Source of the DNA: Tetraselmis striata
Lineage: Eukaryota > Chlorophyta > Chlorodendrophyceae > Chlorodendrales > Chlorodendraceae
Length of the DNA: 64,000 nucleotides
Assembly (NCBI GenBank): GCA_006384855.1
Contig: VCJN01000419.1
Location: 1 to 64,000 of the forward strand
Reading direction: 5' to 3'
Of this stretch, positions 52,830 through 63,894 are shown in pieces. The position numbers and the translations under genes were made by a program. The notes beneath the pieces were generated by a model that saw nothing but the letters and a program-made list of their open reading frames with translations, did not search any database and had not been told where the DNA came from. Each line of letters starts with the position of its first letter. Positions within the stretch are counted from its first letter, which is position 1.

Positions 52830-53327
52830 ATGGCTGGGTTACATCTAGGCGGCGTCACACTATGCAACCGGAAAGGCTGCGTTGCTACTGCAAACGATGC
52901 TACGCCTCACTCGGTAGCAACCGCTGCCCCGCCTATCCCACAGCCGCTGCCCCCCCCCTCCCCCCTCGCGCACCGTCCTGCGACCTCGCGTGGATCCCCG
53001 CCATCAGCAGCTTGCACTTGCACTTTGCGCGTACTGCTGGGTTACATCCAGGCGGCGTCACACTATGCAACCGGAAAGGCTGCGTTGCTACTGCAAACGA
53101 TGCGATGCCTCACTCTGTAGCAACCGCTGCCGCGCCTATCCCACAGCCGCTGCCCCCCCCCCCCCTCCCCCCCCCCCGCGCGGGATCCCCGCCATCAGCA
53201 GCTTGCACTTGCACTTTGCGCGTACTGCTGGGTTACATCCAGGCGGCGTCACGCCGGAAAGGCTGCGTTGCTACTGCAAACGATGCTACGCCTCACTGGG
53301 TAGCAACCGCTGCCCCGCCTATCCCAC
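52830..53327 (-). repeat. Outer tandem array, right arm, three units of about 183-203 bp
   Basis: Repeats of a segment containing CGGAAAGGCTGCGTTGCTAC and GTAGCAACCGCTGCC (near 52914, 53117, 53300). Unit length varies through C-run length. The left arm has two units. Confidence 0.85.
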
Positions 53328-53498
53328 AGCCGCTGCCCGCCCGCCCCCCCCCTCCCCCCCCTCGCGCACCGTCCTGCAACCTCGCGTGGATCCCCGCCAC
53401 CGGCAGCTCGGGGGCGTCGACGCCCAAGTCGGCAGCATTCGCGCATGACATGTGGGCAGGGGCCATGAGAACATCCACCTTGCGGATGCCCGGACCGT

Positions 53499-56242
53499 CT
53501 AGGAGGACAAGGGCCTCCTCCCCGCCGGAACCACCGCCACCGCCCGGCAATCTCCACAAGTCCAAGCCCACGGCAGTGTGGGCTCGTTCCAGCGTCCACA
53601 CCGTACACAATGCAGCCCTATGGGCCGCGCGCTGGCATGGCTGTCGTCCGAGTCAGCCCCCGGCGGGGGCGGCGGCGTGGCAAGGTAGAAGTGTTGAGCT
53701 CGCGCGACCATGGTGGTGTACTTGGCGTCTTCGCGCTCCGCCAGCAGGCATGCGGATAAATATGTCGGCATTGCACTCCGGACAGTGCTGGTCGGGGAGT
53801 TTCGCCCATCCGCCTTCCAGCCCATCCAGCCTTGCGTCCACTGCTGCCCGCGGCCGGGGAGGCGGAAGGAGATGGAGCCCCCGTACCCGTTGCCGCCCGG
53901 AGATTCCCGCGCTGCGGCACGGCGTTTCCGCGACGGCGCTGCGACGCGTTCCCGCCGTCTTGGGGCTGCCGCACTAGAGCCCCAGTAGGACCGCGAGGCC
54001 GATGCCTGCATGTGGACGGTCGCTCATGTCGCCTGCCAGCCTCTCGAGTCGCATCTTCTCCGTAGGGTCTCGTAGGGCACCCCACAGAAGCTGGTGGGAG
54101 CAGATGCCGTACAGCCAGAAGCGCTCGCAATCGCATCTTGGCTGGCCGTTTTGAAGGGTCACTCGATTCAGGAAGAGGAAGTCCCGCTCAATCGCGTGAA
54201 TCGTCCATCGCGGTCTGCTTCCCACATTTCCGGCCAAGCTGTTGCGGTACTTCAGCACCGCTGGTCTAGTGACGCTACGAGTGCCAATCTTGAAGGGGTC
54301 GCCCACGACATACAACGCCACGTCGACCTCCATATGGCTTCCCGGTGCCTGCAGATAGTCAACCGCGAAGTGGACGTCCGTCGAGAGCTCCATGCGGAAG
54401 GCAGGGTTGATAGACTTGCTGCCGCGCTTGTACGTCTCGTCCTCCAGCCACTTTGGGAAGTGCTTCTCCATTAGGGAGTCGGTGGGGTTGCGCAATCCTT
54501 TGGGAAAGGCGTTCTTGACAGCATTGTGCCACCCCTCCATGCTGTTATTCCTGGCGAGAACTCCCCCGAAGGTGGAGGCGCTCGACCACCAGTCGAGGTT
54601 GGCGCCCAAATAATTGTCCTCGAACCACCGGGCGACTGGGCCGGGGGCTGACCTGGCCATCACTTGCAACAACTTGGTCCCGACTGCCTGTGCCTGTTCC
54701 TCGGAGCGGCACGAATGAATCACCTTCACACACAATTCGCACACCTTCCACTCGTGCTCCCCTCGGCACACCTGGACACGTCGACCGTTGACGCTCGTCG
54801 CGCCCTTCTTGAACTGGAACTTGTGAAGGACATGTATCCAACGCCCAATGGTCTGGAAGAGATGCACAGCGTGACCGCCTCAGCGGGGGAGATTCGTACA
54901 TATTGTCACGAGATTCCACCAAGAAGCGCCAAACGGGGGGAGGGGGGGCGGAGGGGGGGGGGGGGGGGGCGCACCCTCGCAGTAGGGAAAACGTTTCGTT
55001 TTGCGACGCGAATTCCGCCCCCTTTGTCGCTCAAGAGCCGTTGGGCGAACTGCCATACAACATCTTGTGCGTGTCCATCGTCGTCTGGAACATGAGGGTT
55101 ATCGCTGCCCCATCCTCCTCTTGCGCGAAGCAGAACGAGATTGGGCGGAAGCTGTGAACGAGGTCGTACTTCTCCATGTCATACCCGATTGAGTGGGTGC
55201 CCAGGGTCAATAGGACCCACTTGCCGTAGTGAATCTTGTGCGTGCCGTCCGTGACGAGGCAGAGTGGGAGACTTCCCGTTTCGGCGAGGCGCAAGGTCCT
55301 AAAAAGGCCCATCGTTGTGAACACCACTCCTTTGGCCTCCTCGCTGAACTGTAGGACAACCAACTTGTCGTCTTCCAACGGCGCGTCGCTGTCACCGGAG
55401 TTCAGAGGTGGCATCTCGTTGCGACGATCCCAATGTCCGAGATCGGCAATAGACTCGTAGGCCCGGGGCCCCTTCTCTGCGCGGGTGAGGCTCTTTTTCC
55501 AGGCTTTAAACGCCACTCGCCACGCCCTCGCGTCCGCAATCTTCCTGTCTTCTTTGTTAAGTTTCTCCACAAGTCGCATTGGCGCGTCGTCGATGTGCTC
55601 CTTCATCTGGGCTTTAACTCGCTGAGGAATGCGAACTTTGCCGTCCACGACGACGTCAACCTCCTGCTGCGAGTGGAGGCGGTGGTCGCGCTGCATCTCC
55701 CAACGCTTGCTCACCGGATCATGACAGATGCGGACATGCGCGGGGCAATTAACGTGGGAGGCGCAGGTATACACCTGCCGATAGCCAAGCCTTGTTAGTG
55801 AATACAATCGTGGAACATGCCAAGATGCATGTGCTTCAGACAACACGAGTGAGGAGCGCTCACATACGCGCCCTTGCTGGTATATTGGTGCCTCCATTCG
55901 TCCATCATCCAAGTCAACTCCTTCACTGCGGGCTTGCCTTGTGAGAAAGGTTGCATCGCCAACCTTCCTCCAGTCGAATCCCACACGCTTTTCCGCCCCT
56001 TGACAAGAAGCGCTCCCCCGCTCGCGGGAGCTTGGCGAGGGTGTTGGGCGCTTGCTTTGCTGGCTCCGCGGGCCGGTACCGGCCCGTTCCGGACCCGTAC
56101 CGCATGGAGGCGCGGTGTACAACGGTCCACCTACCTCCGAAGGCAGACACGGAGAAGGGGCGAGCCCATGTAGCAACTGTCCAGCAACGGCATTCACACC
56201 CTCTTTGAAAAGCTTGTTTTTGTGATCCGGTTGAAGGGGCAA
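53499..56242 (-). pseudogene. Mutator-like (MULE) transposase with SWIM zinc finger, incomplete
   Basis: 56242-55031: N-terminal DNA-binding part and start of the catalytic domain, with CLVTDGTHKIHYGKW (first catalytic Asp) and an open frame to MDTHKMLYG. 54867-53974: HLFQTIGRWIHVLHKF, RNNSMEGWHNAVK, and the SWIM finger CDCERFWLYGICSHQL. 54011-53499, in other frames: Cys-pair motifs HCPECNAD and LHCVRCGRW--CGDC of the tail. The 54870-55030 junction is a G-run-rich stretch where the second catalytic Asp and the C--H block of MULEs should be, so the core seems deleted or replaced. Terminal repeats not found. Confidence 0.7.
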
Positions 56243-57129
56243 ACTGTCTAGGAAGGAGATGTAAGGCTGAATTTGCTCTTGGGCCTAGCGAAAGGCTTCG
56301 CTAGCCTGCGGGGCAGAAGAACGGTCGGCCATGACGGCAACATAAGTACGTCAGGGAGAATGGAGTGCATTGCAGTGGTGTGGACTCGAGAGTGGGGCGA
56401 GGAGTGAAATCTCCAACGGGGTGAGTCACCACGGGGCGCAAAAGAGCGCCGCCACCTAGGTTGAGGCGGGTAGTACTTTACGCTGCAGAGGGCGCGAAGA
56501 GGACACGGCGAATTGACGTTGTTAGTACTCACGTATAGTTATAGATTGCACCTGAAATGCAAGCAAAAAGTGGGTACATATCCCAGCCTAAGCGATCACG
56601 TGGGGGGCACATTTTCGAGTCCGTAAATGTGCCCATTTTGACTCGATATTGCCCCCTGTACCAACCGGGCAGAGCTGCGTTTTGCTCTGCGAGGACGGTC
56701 TGCCATGCTTTTGTGCACCAAGAAGCTTTAAGATGCCTCGAAGAATACAAGCGCGAGGGTGCATGCGAGTGGTAGAGGAGTGAAAAGCACAGTTGCGGAG
56801 TAGCATTCGAGGCAAAAACGGTTAGCATGGAAGGGTAGCGACGCATCTCGTCAAAGGGCGGTGGACAGATGTGTAGTACATCATGCAGGTGCATCTCACT
56901 AGCTAGGTGAATAGTATCTCGTACAGTGTTGGCAAGAAGAGAAATGTGTCAAAGCTCAGTTTCACAGTACATTCGTACAGTACTAGGCGTAACTCAAATT
57001 TGCAACCCCCAAAAGGGGTACACATTTGAGTTAAGGGGGGATGGGGTAATATTGAGTCCACAAATGTGCCCATTTTGACTCAATGATTGCCCTTATTCCC
57101 TCACTCATGGGTTCTGCGATGGATCGAGG
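56243..57129. other. Spacer with a 38-bp direct repeat pair
   Basis: A segment of about 38 bases containing AAATGTGCCCATTTTGACTC occurs at 56616-56654 and 57053-57090. This could be remains of terminal repeats of a lost element. No gene. Confidence 0.5.
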
Positions 57130-57740
57130 ATGGCTTTTCTCTTCGTTGGAAGAATGCCCCCCCCTGCCCCAGCTGAGTTCCCCAACCTCAAAACGGCCCA
57201 CCAGAATATAGAATTTGTGGATGAGTGTGTTGTTGAAATGGTGGCTGCTTGCCATGTATCCCAGACATCCGAAAAACCTACTGTGGTTAGCCAATCCTAT
57301 AGGCGCTGTGCCTACACCTCGCTCTGATAAGCTCCGGCTGATAATTGATATGCGTTATGTGAATGAGGCAATTGATTGCCCTATGTTCAAATTTGAGGGT
57401 CTCATTGACCTCACACCACCGCGAACTCACGTACATGCCACACAATCCTCGTGTTTTAATTGTGCCGACAACTGTACTTCGCGGTACATCGCTATAGCGG
57501 ATGTTATGCGGTGTGGATTTGGTACCATTCATTTATAATGCGCGGGTTATATTCATGTGCCGGATCCTTATGCGGTACTGCATACGAGTATTGCGTCACC
57601 CGCCTGACATGTTTCGTGATGTTCTTGCCGCGCTGGCGTCCCTGCGGCATACGTGACGCCCCGGCGCTATGATTTTTGCTCGGACTCCACAGGGGCCTCA
57701 TAGCTTTGTTACACGAGGTTCCTCCGCAACATAGCGACTA
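57130..57740 (+). pseudogene. Reverse transcriptase fragment
   Basis: NPIGAVPTPRSDKLRLIIDM followed by RYVNEAIDCPMFKFEGL (about 57288-57405) matches the start of the palm in gypsy- or DIRS-like reverse transcriptases. Later remnants are in other frames. No flanking repeats were identified; it is a short degenerate fragment. Confidence 0.55.
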
Positions 57741-57744
57741 TGCT

Positions 57745-58339
57745 GGTTAGTTGTCGATGCGGCGGGCGGGCGGCGGCTGCAGGGCGGCCGGTCCACCGCC
57801 TATATGAACATACTTTCCCATCGCCGCGCGGCCTCATGCAATGTTTCGCGAGGCACCAGTAACCACTCCTCTCTCAGCCCCCCCCCCCCCCCCCCCCAAG
57901 GCAGCTATAGTCCTGCCATGGTCTTCAGTCGCATTCACCTTGCCAATTACCGGTTTGAAGGCCCGATTGAAGGCCGGATAGACGGCAGCAGCCCGTCGCT
58001 CTGTCGCTGGACGCGAATGCCCCCCTCGGCGGCCTGATGACTGCCACCACGGCAGTCACGGCTTGGTCAGCGTCCAGCATGCTCGGGTGCCGAGCAGCGG
58101 TCAAGCAGTTGGACCTCAGCCCGCCGCACCTGTGCACTCGTCGACTGCACCGGCGGATCGAGCTGAGAACTGTGTTGCAGCACCGCCAGCGCAGTCGAAT
58201 GTGTCAGGCAGGGCAGCGTCGGCAAGCGAGCGCTAGTCTAGTCCTCTTGCCCCGTCTGCTCGTCCGCCTGGCAACGAGAAGTTGCGCTACGGGCCCAAGC
58301 CCGTCATACTACTGTGCACCTCCGCACGGTTGCTGCGAC
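57745..58339. other. Spacer before the Copia element
   Basis: One C run at about 57880-57897; no convincing coding region. Confidence 0.45.
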
Positions 58340-58651
58340 TGTTGGAGTATGTGCTCTGACAGGTCCTTCTGGCAATCTACTTATACCAATATCAGTAGAT
58401 GGCGTGCTGCGCGCGCGTCCGGACTTCAAATGCGACCCGAGCAAGACAAGACACTAGTATTGTAGATATCGTAGATTACAGAACTAGTATCAGCACGCTA
58501 GTGCGCGCGCCCCGCCCATCCTAATAGGCTCGGCCCGCGCAGCTGCTTTGCTCACTTAATTAGTCCTAGCAGCTCGAGCCCGGCTCGCTGCACCCACTGC
58601 AAGTAGCTCCGAGCACTTCCACCTTCCATCACTCACCGGTTGAGCCGTTCA
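58340..58651 (+). repeat. 5' LTR (312 bp)
   Basis: Begins TGTTGGAGTATGTGCTCTGA and ends GAGCCGTTCA (TG...CA). The right boundary is set by the adjacent primer-binding site. Confidence 0.85.
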
Positions 58652-58663
58652 GGTTATGGGCCC
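58652..58663 (+). promoter_or_regulatory. Primer-binding site for initiator Met tRNA fragment
   Basis: GGTTATGGGCCC abuts the LTR and is complementary to the anticodon stem-loop (GGGCCCATAACC) of eukaryotic initiator tRNA-Met rather than to a tRNA 3' end. This is the half-tRNA priming arrangement of Drosophila copia. Confidence 0.8.
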
Positions 58664-59059
58664 TGACACATTCTAGAAGTGTGCAAGTATATCTCGTCCC
58701 GGGCGAGATCCTCGAGCCTCCGAGGCCGAGTCGAGTCTCCGAGATTCGAACACAAAACTCCACTGTGCTTAGTTATTAGTTATTCAAAATTTTAGACAGA
58801 CGTAGACAGAATTCGAACACCAGAGTCCTCACATGTACCACGTTCTCTTTGGCTGGCCTGTATCCCTGGTGACTTGTGCAGCCGCAGGATATCAGCGTCA
58901 GCCGGAGCGGGGTGTGGTGTGAGTGACGCGCGACGCACATACAGACACCGGAGCTTCGGAGCGGGAGGTCAAGCTGACTTCCACAATTTGCTACTTTGCA
59001 TGTGACAGCTGGCCTGGCCGACAGAACGCGTTTCTCACTGGGGCAGCAGCTGGGACAAC

Positions 59060-60229
59060 ATGGACATGGCAGACGACTCACCCACTCGACCACGCAACAC
59101 TCCGATTCCCCCGGGACTTGGCATTGCTGTCGACACTGGCAAGTCTCTTGCTGGATCTTCCGATCAACCGAGACAAGACCTAGTGGCCAGGCTAGAGCAT
59201 CAGATATCTAACCTGGAGCAACGACAAGACTTCCAACACGGAGAGATGCATAGCGAGATGCACGCTGTCACAGATCAACTGTCTCAAAGTCAGGCCGACT
59301 TTATGGCAGAGCAACGGGACCTGATGGCTGATGTCAAAAGGATGTTTGCGTCCATGTCTCGACATACCCTGACAGCTGGACAGTCTCTGACAGCTGCGCC
59401 ACCACCTCCACAATCGCAAACCACAGTCGATAGAGCTACTAGGCGGACAGGCTACCTCGGCGTGTCCGCGCCTTATCGTGCACCCGCGAGACGCCAAACC
59501 ATCAGCGCAGCGGACCTTGCGGATGGCCGCATATGGGCCCGACGGGGACCACAACGAGGTATCGACCAGCTTGGTAGGGCACTGAAGTTCACACCACCGA
59601 TGCTCCAGAAGAGCTCAGACTTCACAACGTCGAAACATCTTTTCCTCTCCTTCATCAACACTTATGTGCCGGAGGTGATGGAACAAATGATTCTGCTTGA
59701 CCCGAACGATCCCAACATCGACCCACAGCTTCAGTCATACCTATACCACACGCTGGTGCAGATCGCCCAACACCACCCGAGTGCCACCTCGGAACTCAAG
59801 AACCTCTCTCAGTCCACTGCGGTCAACCGGGGTGCGATAGCATGGGACAACATGTGCCATCGTCTCGACAGAGAGGACGTGCACCACACCATGTCACTGC
59901 TCGACGAGGTGAATCGCACACTCGACAAGAACTCGACGGAGCTACTTGTCGACTTCCTCGACCGCAAATGGAAGGCTATCCAGGCGTACGACGCAGCTAT
60001 GGAGGTCACCGAGCAGCTCCGCGACTCCTTGCTGATACCGACAGTACTCAATGCACTTCCCGCAAAATACGATACTATCAAGACAGTCGTTGCGGGGAAT
60101 ATCGACTTACATCGGTGTACTGCGGCAGAGCTGTTCGCCGAACTCCGTGTCCACGCCAAGCTGTGTTCCGCACGAGCTCCTGCAGCTCCCGCACCTTCAG
60201 TTGGTACTGCGGCATTCCTCACAGCTTAG
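59060..60229 (+). CDS. gag: Copia Gag
   Basis: ATG at 59060, 389 codons. The coiled region is LEQRQDFQHGEMHSEMHAVT; the capsid-like UBN2/gag part is residues about 180-370, including LLDEVNRTLDKNSTELLVDF and TVLNALPAKYDTI. The frame ends at TAG 60227-60229, but the nucleocapsid zinc knuckle CGSCGEKHLTSQC (60281-60319) continues in the same frame, so this stop is either a mutation or a readthrough site. Confidence 0.8.
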   Translation: MDMADDSPTRPRNTPIPPGLGIAVDTGKSLAGSSDQPRQDLVARLEHQISNLEQRQDFQHGEMHSEMHAVTDQLSQSQADFMAEQRDLMADVKRMFASMSRHTLTAGQSLTAAPPPPQSQTTVDRATRRTGYLGVSAPYRAPARRQTISAADLADGRIWARRGPQRGIDQLGRALKFTPPMLQKSSDFTTSKHLFLSFINTYVPEVMEQMILLDPNDPNIDPQLQSYLYHTLVQIAQHHPSATSELKNLSQSTAVNRGAIAWDNMCHRLDREDVHHTMSLLDEVNRTLDKNSTELLVDFLDRKWKAIQAYDAAMEVTEQLRDSLLIPTVLNALPAKYDTIKTVVAGNIDLHRCTAAELFAELRVHAKLCSARAPAAPAPSVGTAAFLTA

Positions 60230-60946
60230 AACCCGCCAAGGACTGCTCGCAGAATTCAGAAGTCGCCATGGTTCGGCAAGTGTGGATCTTGTGGCGAAAA
60301 GCACCTAACTAGCCAATGCACTGCGAGCGACTCGGTTATTTTGAATTTTCAGCGCGCCAAAATCAAGGCCCTGAAAATCAAGTACCCCAGAGACTCTCAG
60401 GCTAAGGCGTCGACTGGTGCTGCTCTCGCGGCGTTTGAGGACGACAACACTGCAGCTTTAACCGACCAGCCGAGCGACGACACCGACGCCGGCGATGAGC
60501 TGACCCTCGAGGAGGAGGAGATGCTTCATTCTCAGTGGGGTGACCACCCTTACCATTGCTCCCGTAACCCTCGTGGCATTTTTCTCAAAACTGAGTAACG
60601 CCCAAGTGTCAGCCACGCATGGATCGCAGACTCTGCTTGCGCTCCCTAGAATGTCACGGCACATAAATCCGACTTCGAAACATTTCGAATCGAGTCGAGC
60701 AAGGGCGAACTTGGTGGCGTAGGCACCATCATCGAGGGCAGCGGCAATGTGGCTATTAGGGCAACACTCACCTCTGGTGGCTGCTGCACTCTGCGAATGC
60801 CAGCTGCTTATTGTCCATCCCTGCCCAACACGATTTCTATGGGTGTAGGCAGACTGCTCAGCGTGTCATGGCTACATAAACATCTACTTGGTACCATTCA
60901 CTTCCCGGGTGGAATTGATTATGGCACTGTGACCATGGACGCATGA
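60230..60946 (+). pseudogene. Copia zinc knuckle and protease region, with in-frame stops
   Basis: Same frame as Gag. CCHC knuckle at 60281-60319; acidic linker; stop TAA at 60596; then WIADSACAP at about 60620 where Copia proteases have DSG(A), so the active site Asp is retained but Gly is replaced; stop TAG at 60644; then NVTAHKSDFETF; stop TGA at 60944. Confidence 0.65.
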
Positions 60947-62173
60947 GTGGTGTGCCTGAGAGGCTACAACGGCCTTTACCTACTGGACCTCGCGCCAGCG
61001 GATGGAGCTGCTCCTACCCCTGTTGGACAACAAGATAGCATTGCCATGCTTAGTGCTACAGTCAAGGACTCTGCAGTCCTGTGGCACAAGAGAATAGGCC
61101 ATCCCGGCATGGGCACAGTCCATGCACAACATCACAATGGTGTACCTGTTGTACCTGCCTTCCCTACGGATGTAAGGAATCTCCCCTGTCATTCCTGCCT
61201 ATTCAACAAAGCAACAGGTGCTATTGCCAACCGAGAGCCTACGGCCCTCCCTGATGCGTGCTGCAGCCAGCTCTCTGTTGACACACTGGGTCCTATTCAC
61301 ATCACATCACCATGTGGCTATCGGTGGACTATCAGCACCATTTGCCGTCTATCGAAGTTTCAGTGGCACAGACATTTGAGAACCAAAGAGGCAGCACAAG
61401 TGCTGACAGCCATGCGTTCAATGCTAGATGAGGTCACACACTATTACCTCAAGTATTGGGCAGAGTCCAGTGGTCCGTTTGCTCCCGAGGTCCGCTTCGA
61501 CCGCGACTCCATCTTCGAGACATATGCCTTGAACGCTCTGATGGGTGGCATAGGGGGACGTACTGAGTGGACAGCTCCGTACTACCATCATCAGCATGGC
61601 AAGATTGAGAGGCCATGGCGCACCATCAGGGACAGTGCCACGAGCATGATGGCAGACATGTCAGTGCCTAGCCGATTGTGGGCAACTGCAATCAGCACAT
61701 CGTTCTGGCTGAAAAACCGGCGTGCTGTCACAGCGGCTGGTAATTCGGATGGCAGATTGACACCGGTCTATGTACTGACCAAAGACAATGTTGATTCACA
61801 TATTGACAAAGCCAGAGTCTATGGCTGCAAGGTGTTTGTCAAGGTCCGTGATGGCACTCGCAAAAAGCTAGACTCAAAGGCCTGGACTGGCATCTTTGTT
61901 GGCTACCCTGGCAGCGCCCCTGGGTGGATGGTCTTGAACCCCGCCACAGGCAGGGTCATTGTCAGCGTCCATGTCCGTTTCCTCGAGGATGAGAGCGGCT
62001 TCGCTCCGGATCCACACAGTGACAGCTCCATCATACTTGAGGCTGAGGAAGAACAGCCCACAGTGGAGATGGACCTAGATGAGCAGCAAGAGCACCCAGA
62101 GCAGACAGCCATCAGTGATCAGCACAGCAGACCCATCCGGAAGAGACGACCCCCAGCTCGGTACCGGCCATGA
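60947..62173 (+). CDS. Copia integrase
   Basis: Still in the Gag frame and open for 408 codons. HHCC zinc-binding block: LWHKRIGHPGMGTVHAQHHN then LPCHSCLFNKATG. DDE core: LSVDTLGPI (Asp 1), RFDRDSIF (Asp 2) and HHQHGKIERPWRTI (Glu). A C-terminal acidic segment follows, ending RKRRPPARYRP, the conserved start of the Copia integrase-RT linker. Catalytic residues are intact; it lacks its own start codon because it should be part of a polyprotein. Confidence 0.8.
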   Translation: MVCLRGYNGLYLLDLAPADGAAPTPVGQQDSIAMLSATVKDSAVLWHKRIGHPGMGTVHAQHHNGVPVVPAFPTDVRNLPCHSCLFNKATGAIANREPTALPDACCSQLSVDTLGPIHITSPCGYRWTISTICRLSKFQWHRHLRTKEAAQVLTAMRSMLDEVTHYYLKYWAESSGPFAPEVRFDRDSIFETYALNALMGGIGGRTEWTAPYYHHQHGKIERPWRTIRDSATSMMADMSVPSRLWATAISTSFWLKNRRAVTAAGNSDGRLTPVYVLTKDNVDSHIDKARVYGCKVFVKVRDGTRKKLDSKAWTGIFVGYPGSAPGWMVLNPATGRVIVSVHVRFLEDESGFAPDPHSDSSIILEAEEEQPTVEMDLDEQQEHPEQTAISDQHSRPIRKRRPPARYRP

Positions 62174-63130
62174 TGGCATGCGGAAGCATCTGTTTGGACC
62201 GTGACCCATCTGACCCCCAACCAGATTATACCATCTATCCTCCAGACCCCAGCGGCGAGAGCAACATGCAGCAGACAGTTGCACTCTTGAGTGCTGCGGG
62301 CATACCCACACCTCGCAACTTCAAAGAGGCGATGCGCCCATAATTCCGCGACCTGTGTGAACCAGCCATCCACAAGGAGTATGAGGGTCTGATGGCCAAC
62401 CATACATGGGAACAGGTTGACTGCCCACCTGGTGCGACAATCCTACCCAATCAGTGGGTTTTTGTGGCCAAGATAGCGCCCGATGGCACCCTAGACAAAG
62501 CGAAAGCCAGAGCTGTTGTATGTGGCAACTACCAGAAAGATGGCGACACGTGCAAGGAAACATACGCACTTGTCACCCGCATTTCTTGTCTGCGGGTCTT
62601 CTTCACCATTGTGGCCGCCATGCAGCTCCACCTCCGGCAGCTTGATGCTGTGGCAGCTTGAGTCTGCAGACTTCTCAAATGTCTGTATGGCCTCCGCCAA
62701 TCTGGCAGATACTGGTGCGAACTGTTGGCCATGTGGCTGCTCGGTGTTGGCTGGATCCAATGCAAGGCAGACCCATGCATCTTCATCCTACGGCAGGGAG
62801 AAATCTACGCTGCCATGGGAGTCTATGTGGACGACATGGAACTGGCTAGTAATGACGATACTTGGTTGAACAGCTTTGAGACTGACTTGCGTAATCGGTT
62901 CGTGGTCAAGAGACAACACGACCCTTGGGTTATTGGGATGTCCGTGCCCAACGATCGACCCAACCGACGCATCACTCTCACACAGACAGCCTACATCAAG
63001 GAGATTCTGGAGAGATTCGGCATGCTTGACTGCAAGAAGTCCGATGTGCCTATGGTGGCCGACTTTTGCAAACAGCCACTCACTAGTGTCTCCGAATCAC
63101 CCTGCTGGACGCTGATGATCGGTCCCAATA
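62174..63130 (+). pseudogene. Copia reverse transcriptase, frameshifted and internally deleted
   Basis: In the next frame relative to integrase. HTWEQVDCPPGATILPNQWV, then KARAVVCGNYQKDGDTC, up to LRQLDAVAA and a TGA at about 62659. It resumes at VCRLLKCLYGLRQSGRYW. About 35-40 residues expected between these blocks in Copia reverse transcriptases are missing. YVDD catalytic motif present (GVYVDDMELAS, about 62823). A TAA at 62342 and a frameshift near 63110 also occur. Confidence 0.8.
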
Positions 63131-63131
63131 C

Positions 63132-63677
63132 GTGCGACTGATGGGCTGCCTCATGTACGTCAGCACTTGCACTCGACCAGACATCACGACAGCACTCAGT
63201 ATCCTGGGCAGTGTTCAGAACGAGCCGCGTGTGATGCACATGACAGCGCTTAAGAAGGTGTTACGATATCTAAAAGGCACTATGCATCGTGGCATCACTC
63301 CGGGTGCCGACTCGCCTGACAACCTGCGACTGGTCGGCTATGCAGATGCCGACTTCGCCGCCGACCTACTCCAGCGCCGATCCTGTGGTGGGTACCTGTT
63401 CCGTCTCGGAGATCACGGGGCATGCAGCTACAAATCAGTTGTTATGCCCACAGCGACGCAAGAAACCGGTGGCGGCATTGCACAGTCGACTGTCGATACC
63501 GAGACAATGTCGTTGGCATATGCGATCAAAGATGGCATTCACCTCAAAATGCTCGTCTCTGAGATCCTTGGTAGTCCGGTGCAACCACTCATCATGATGG
63601 AGGACAACCAAGGGGCGACCAGCTACGCCACAAACGCTGTCATCAGTGACAGGACCAAACACATTGATGTCAAGTGA
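63132..63677 (+). CDS. Copia RNase H and polyprotein end
   Basis: LMGCLMYVSTCTRPDITTAL, ALKKVLRYLKGT, GYADADFAADLLQRRSCGGY and STVDTETMSLAYAIKD are the conserved end of Copia reverse transcriptase and RNase H. A TGA at 63675 interrupts; the same frame continues with VEADTVRVNYI, TDLNTADMMTKR to about 63841. Confidence 0.75.
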   Translation: MRLMGCLMYVSTCTRPDITTALSILGSVQNEPRVMHMTALKKVLRYLKGTMHRGITPGADSPDNLRLVGYADADFAADLLQRRSCGGYLFRLGDHGACSYKSVVMPTATQETGGGIAQSTVDTETMSLAYAIKDGIHLKMLVSEILGSPVQPLIMMEDNQGATSYATNAVISDRTKHIDVK

Positions 63678-63885
63678 CACTTTGTCAAAGACCATGTGGA
63701 GGCAGACACAGTCAGGGTCAACTACATCGCCACCGACCTCAACACGGCGGACATGATGACCAAACGCTATACCCCTGCCTCGTCCGGCACTGGAGAAGCA
63801 CGCCCGCTTTGCTATGGGGTGGTGAGCACACTCCGGATGTGACGACGCCACACGGGTTCCGTTCTGGAAACCCCGGCGTACCGTC

Positions 63886-63894
63886 GAGGGGGGG
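63886..63894 (+). promoter_or_regulatory. Polypurine tract
   Basis: GAGGGGGGG immediately upstream of the 3' LTR. Confidence 0.8.

Larger units (their letters stand above)
44665..53327. mobile_element. 8.7-kb giant inverted-repeat element (candidate large TIR transposon)
   Basis: 44665-48441 and 49371-53327 are reverse complements of each other along their length, with scattered mismatches and differing tandem-repeat copy number. They enclose a 0.93-kb centre (48442-49370). The inner junction is exact: GGAAGCTCAT at 48432-48441 faces ATGAGCTTCC at 49371-49380. Each arm carries, from outside in, a 175-205 bp tandem array, ORF A and ORF B (divergent), a 369-bp tandem array, a 10-bp array and ORF C. 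No DDE transposase, polymerase or integrase was recognised. A transposon with very long termini and an old head-to-head duplication are both possible. Confidence 0.7.
49371..53327 (-). repeat. Right arm of the giant inverted repeat
   Basis: About 4.0 kb. It carries two units of the 369-bp array and three of the outer array, the reverse of the left arm's counts. Confidence 0.85.

Noticed and set aside
44665-53327. Giant inverted repeat as a simple assembly or fold-back artefact
   Set aside because: The arms differ by substitutions, indels and tandem copy number, and carry different ORF lesions; a fold-back artefact would give near-identical arms. Read-level proof is still needed.
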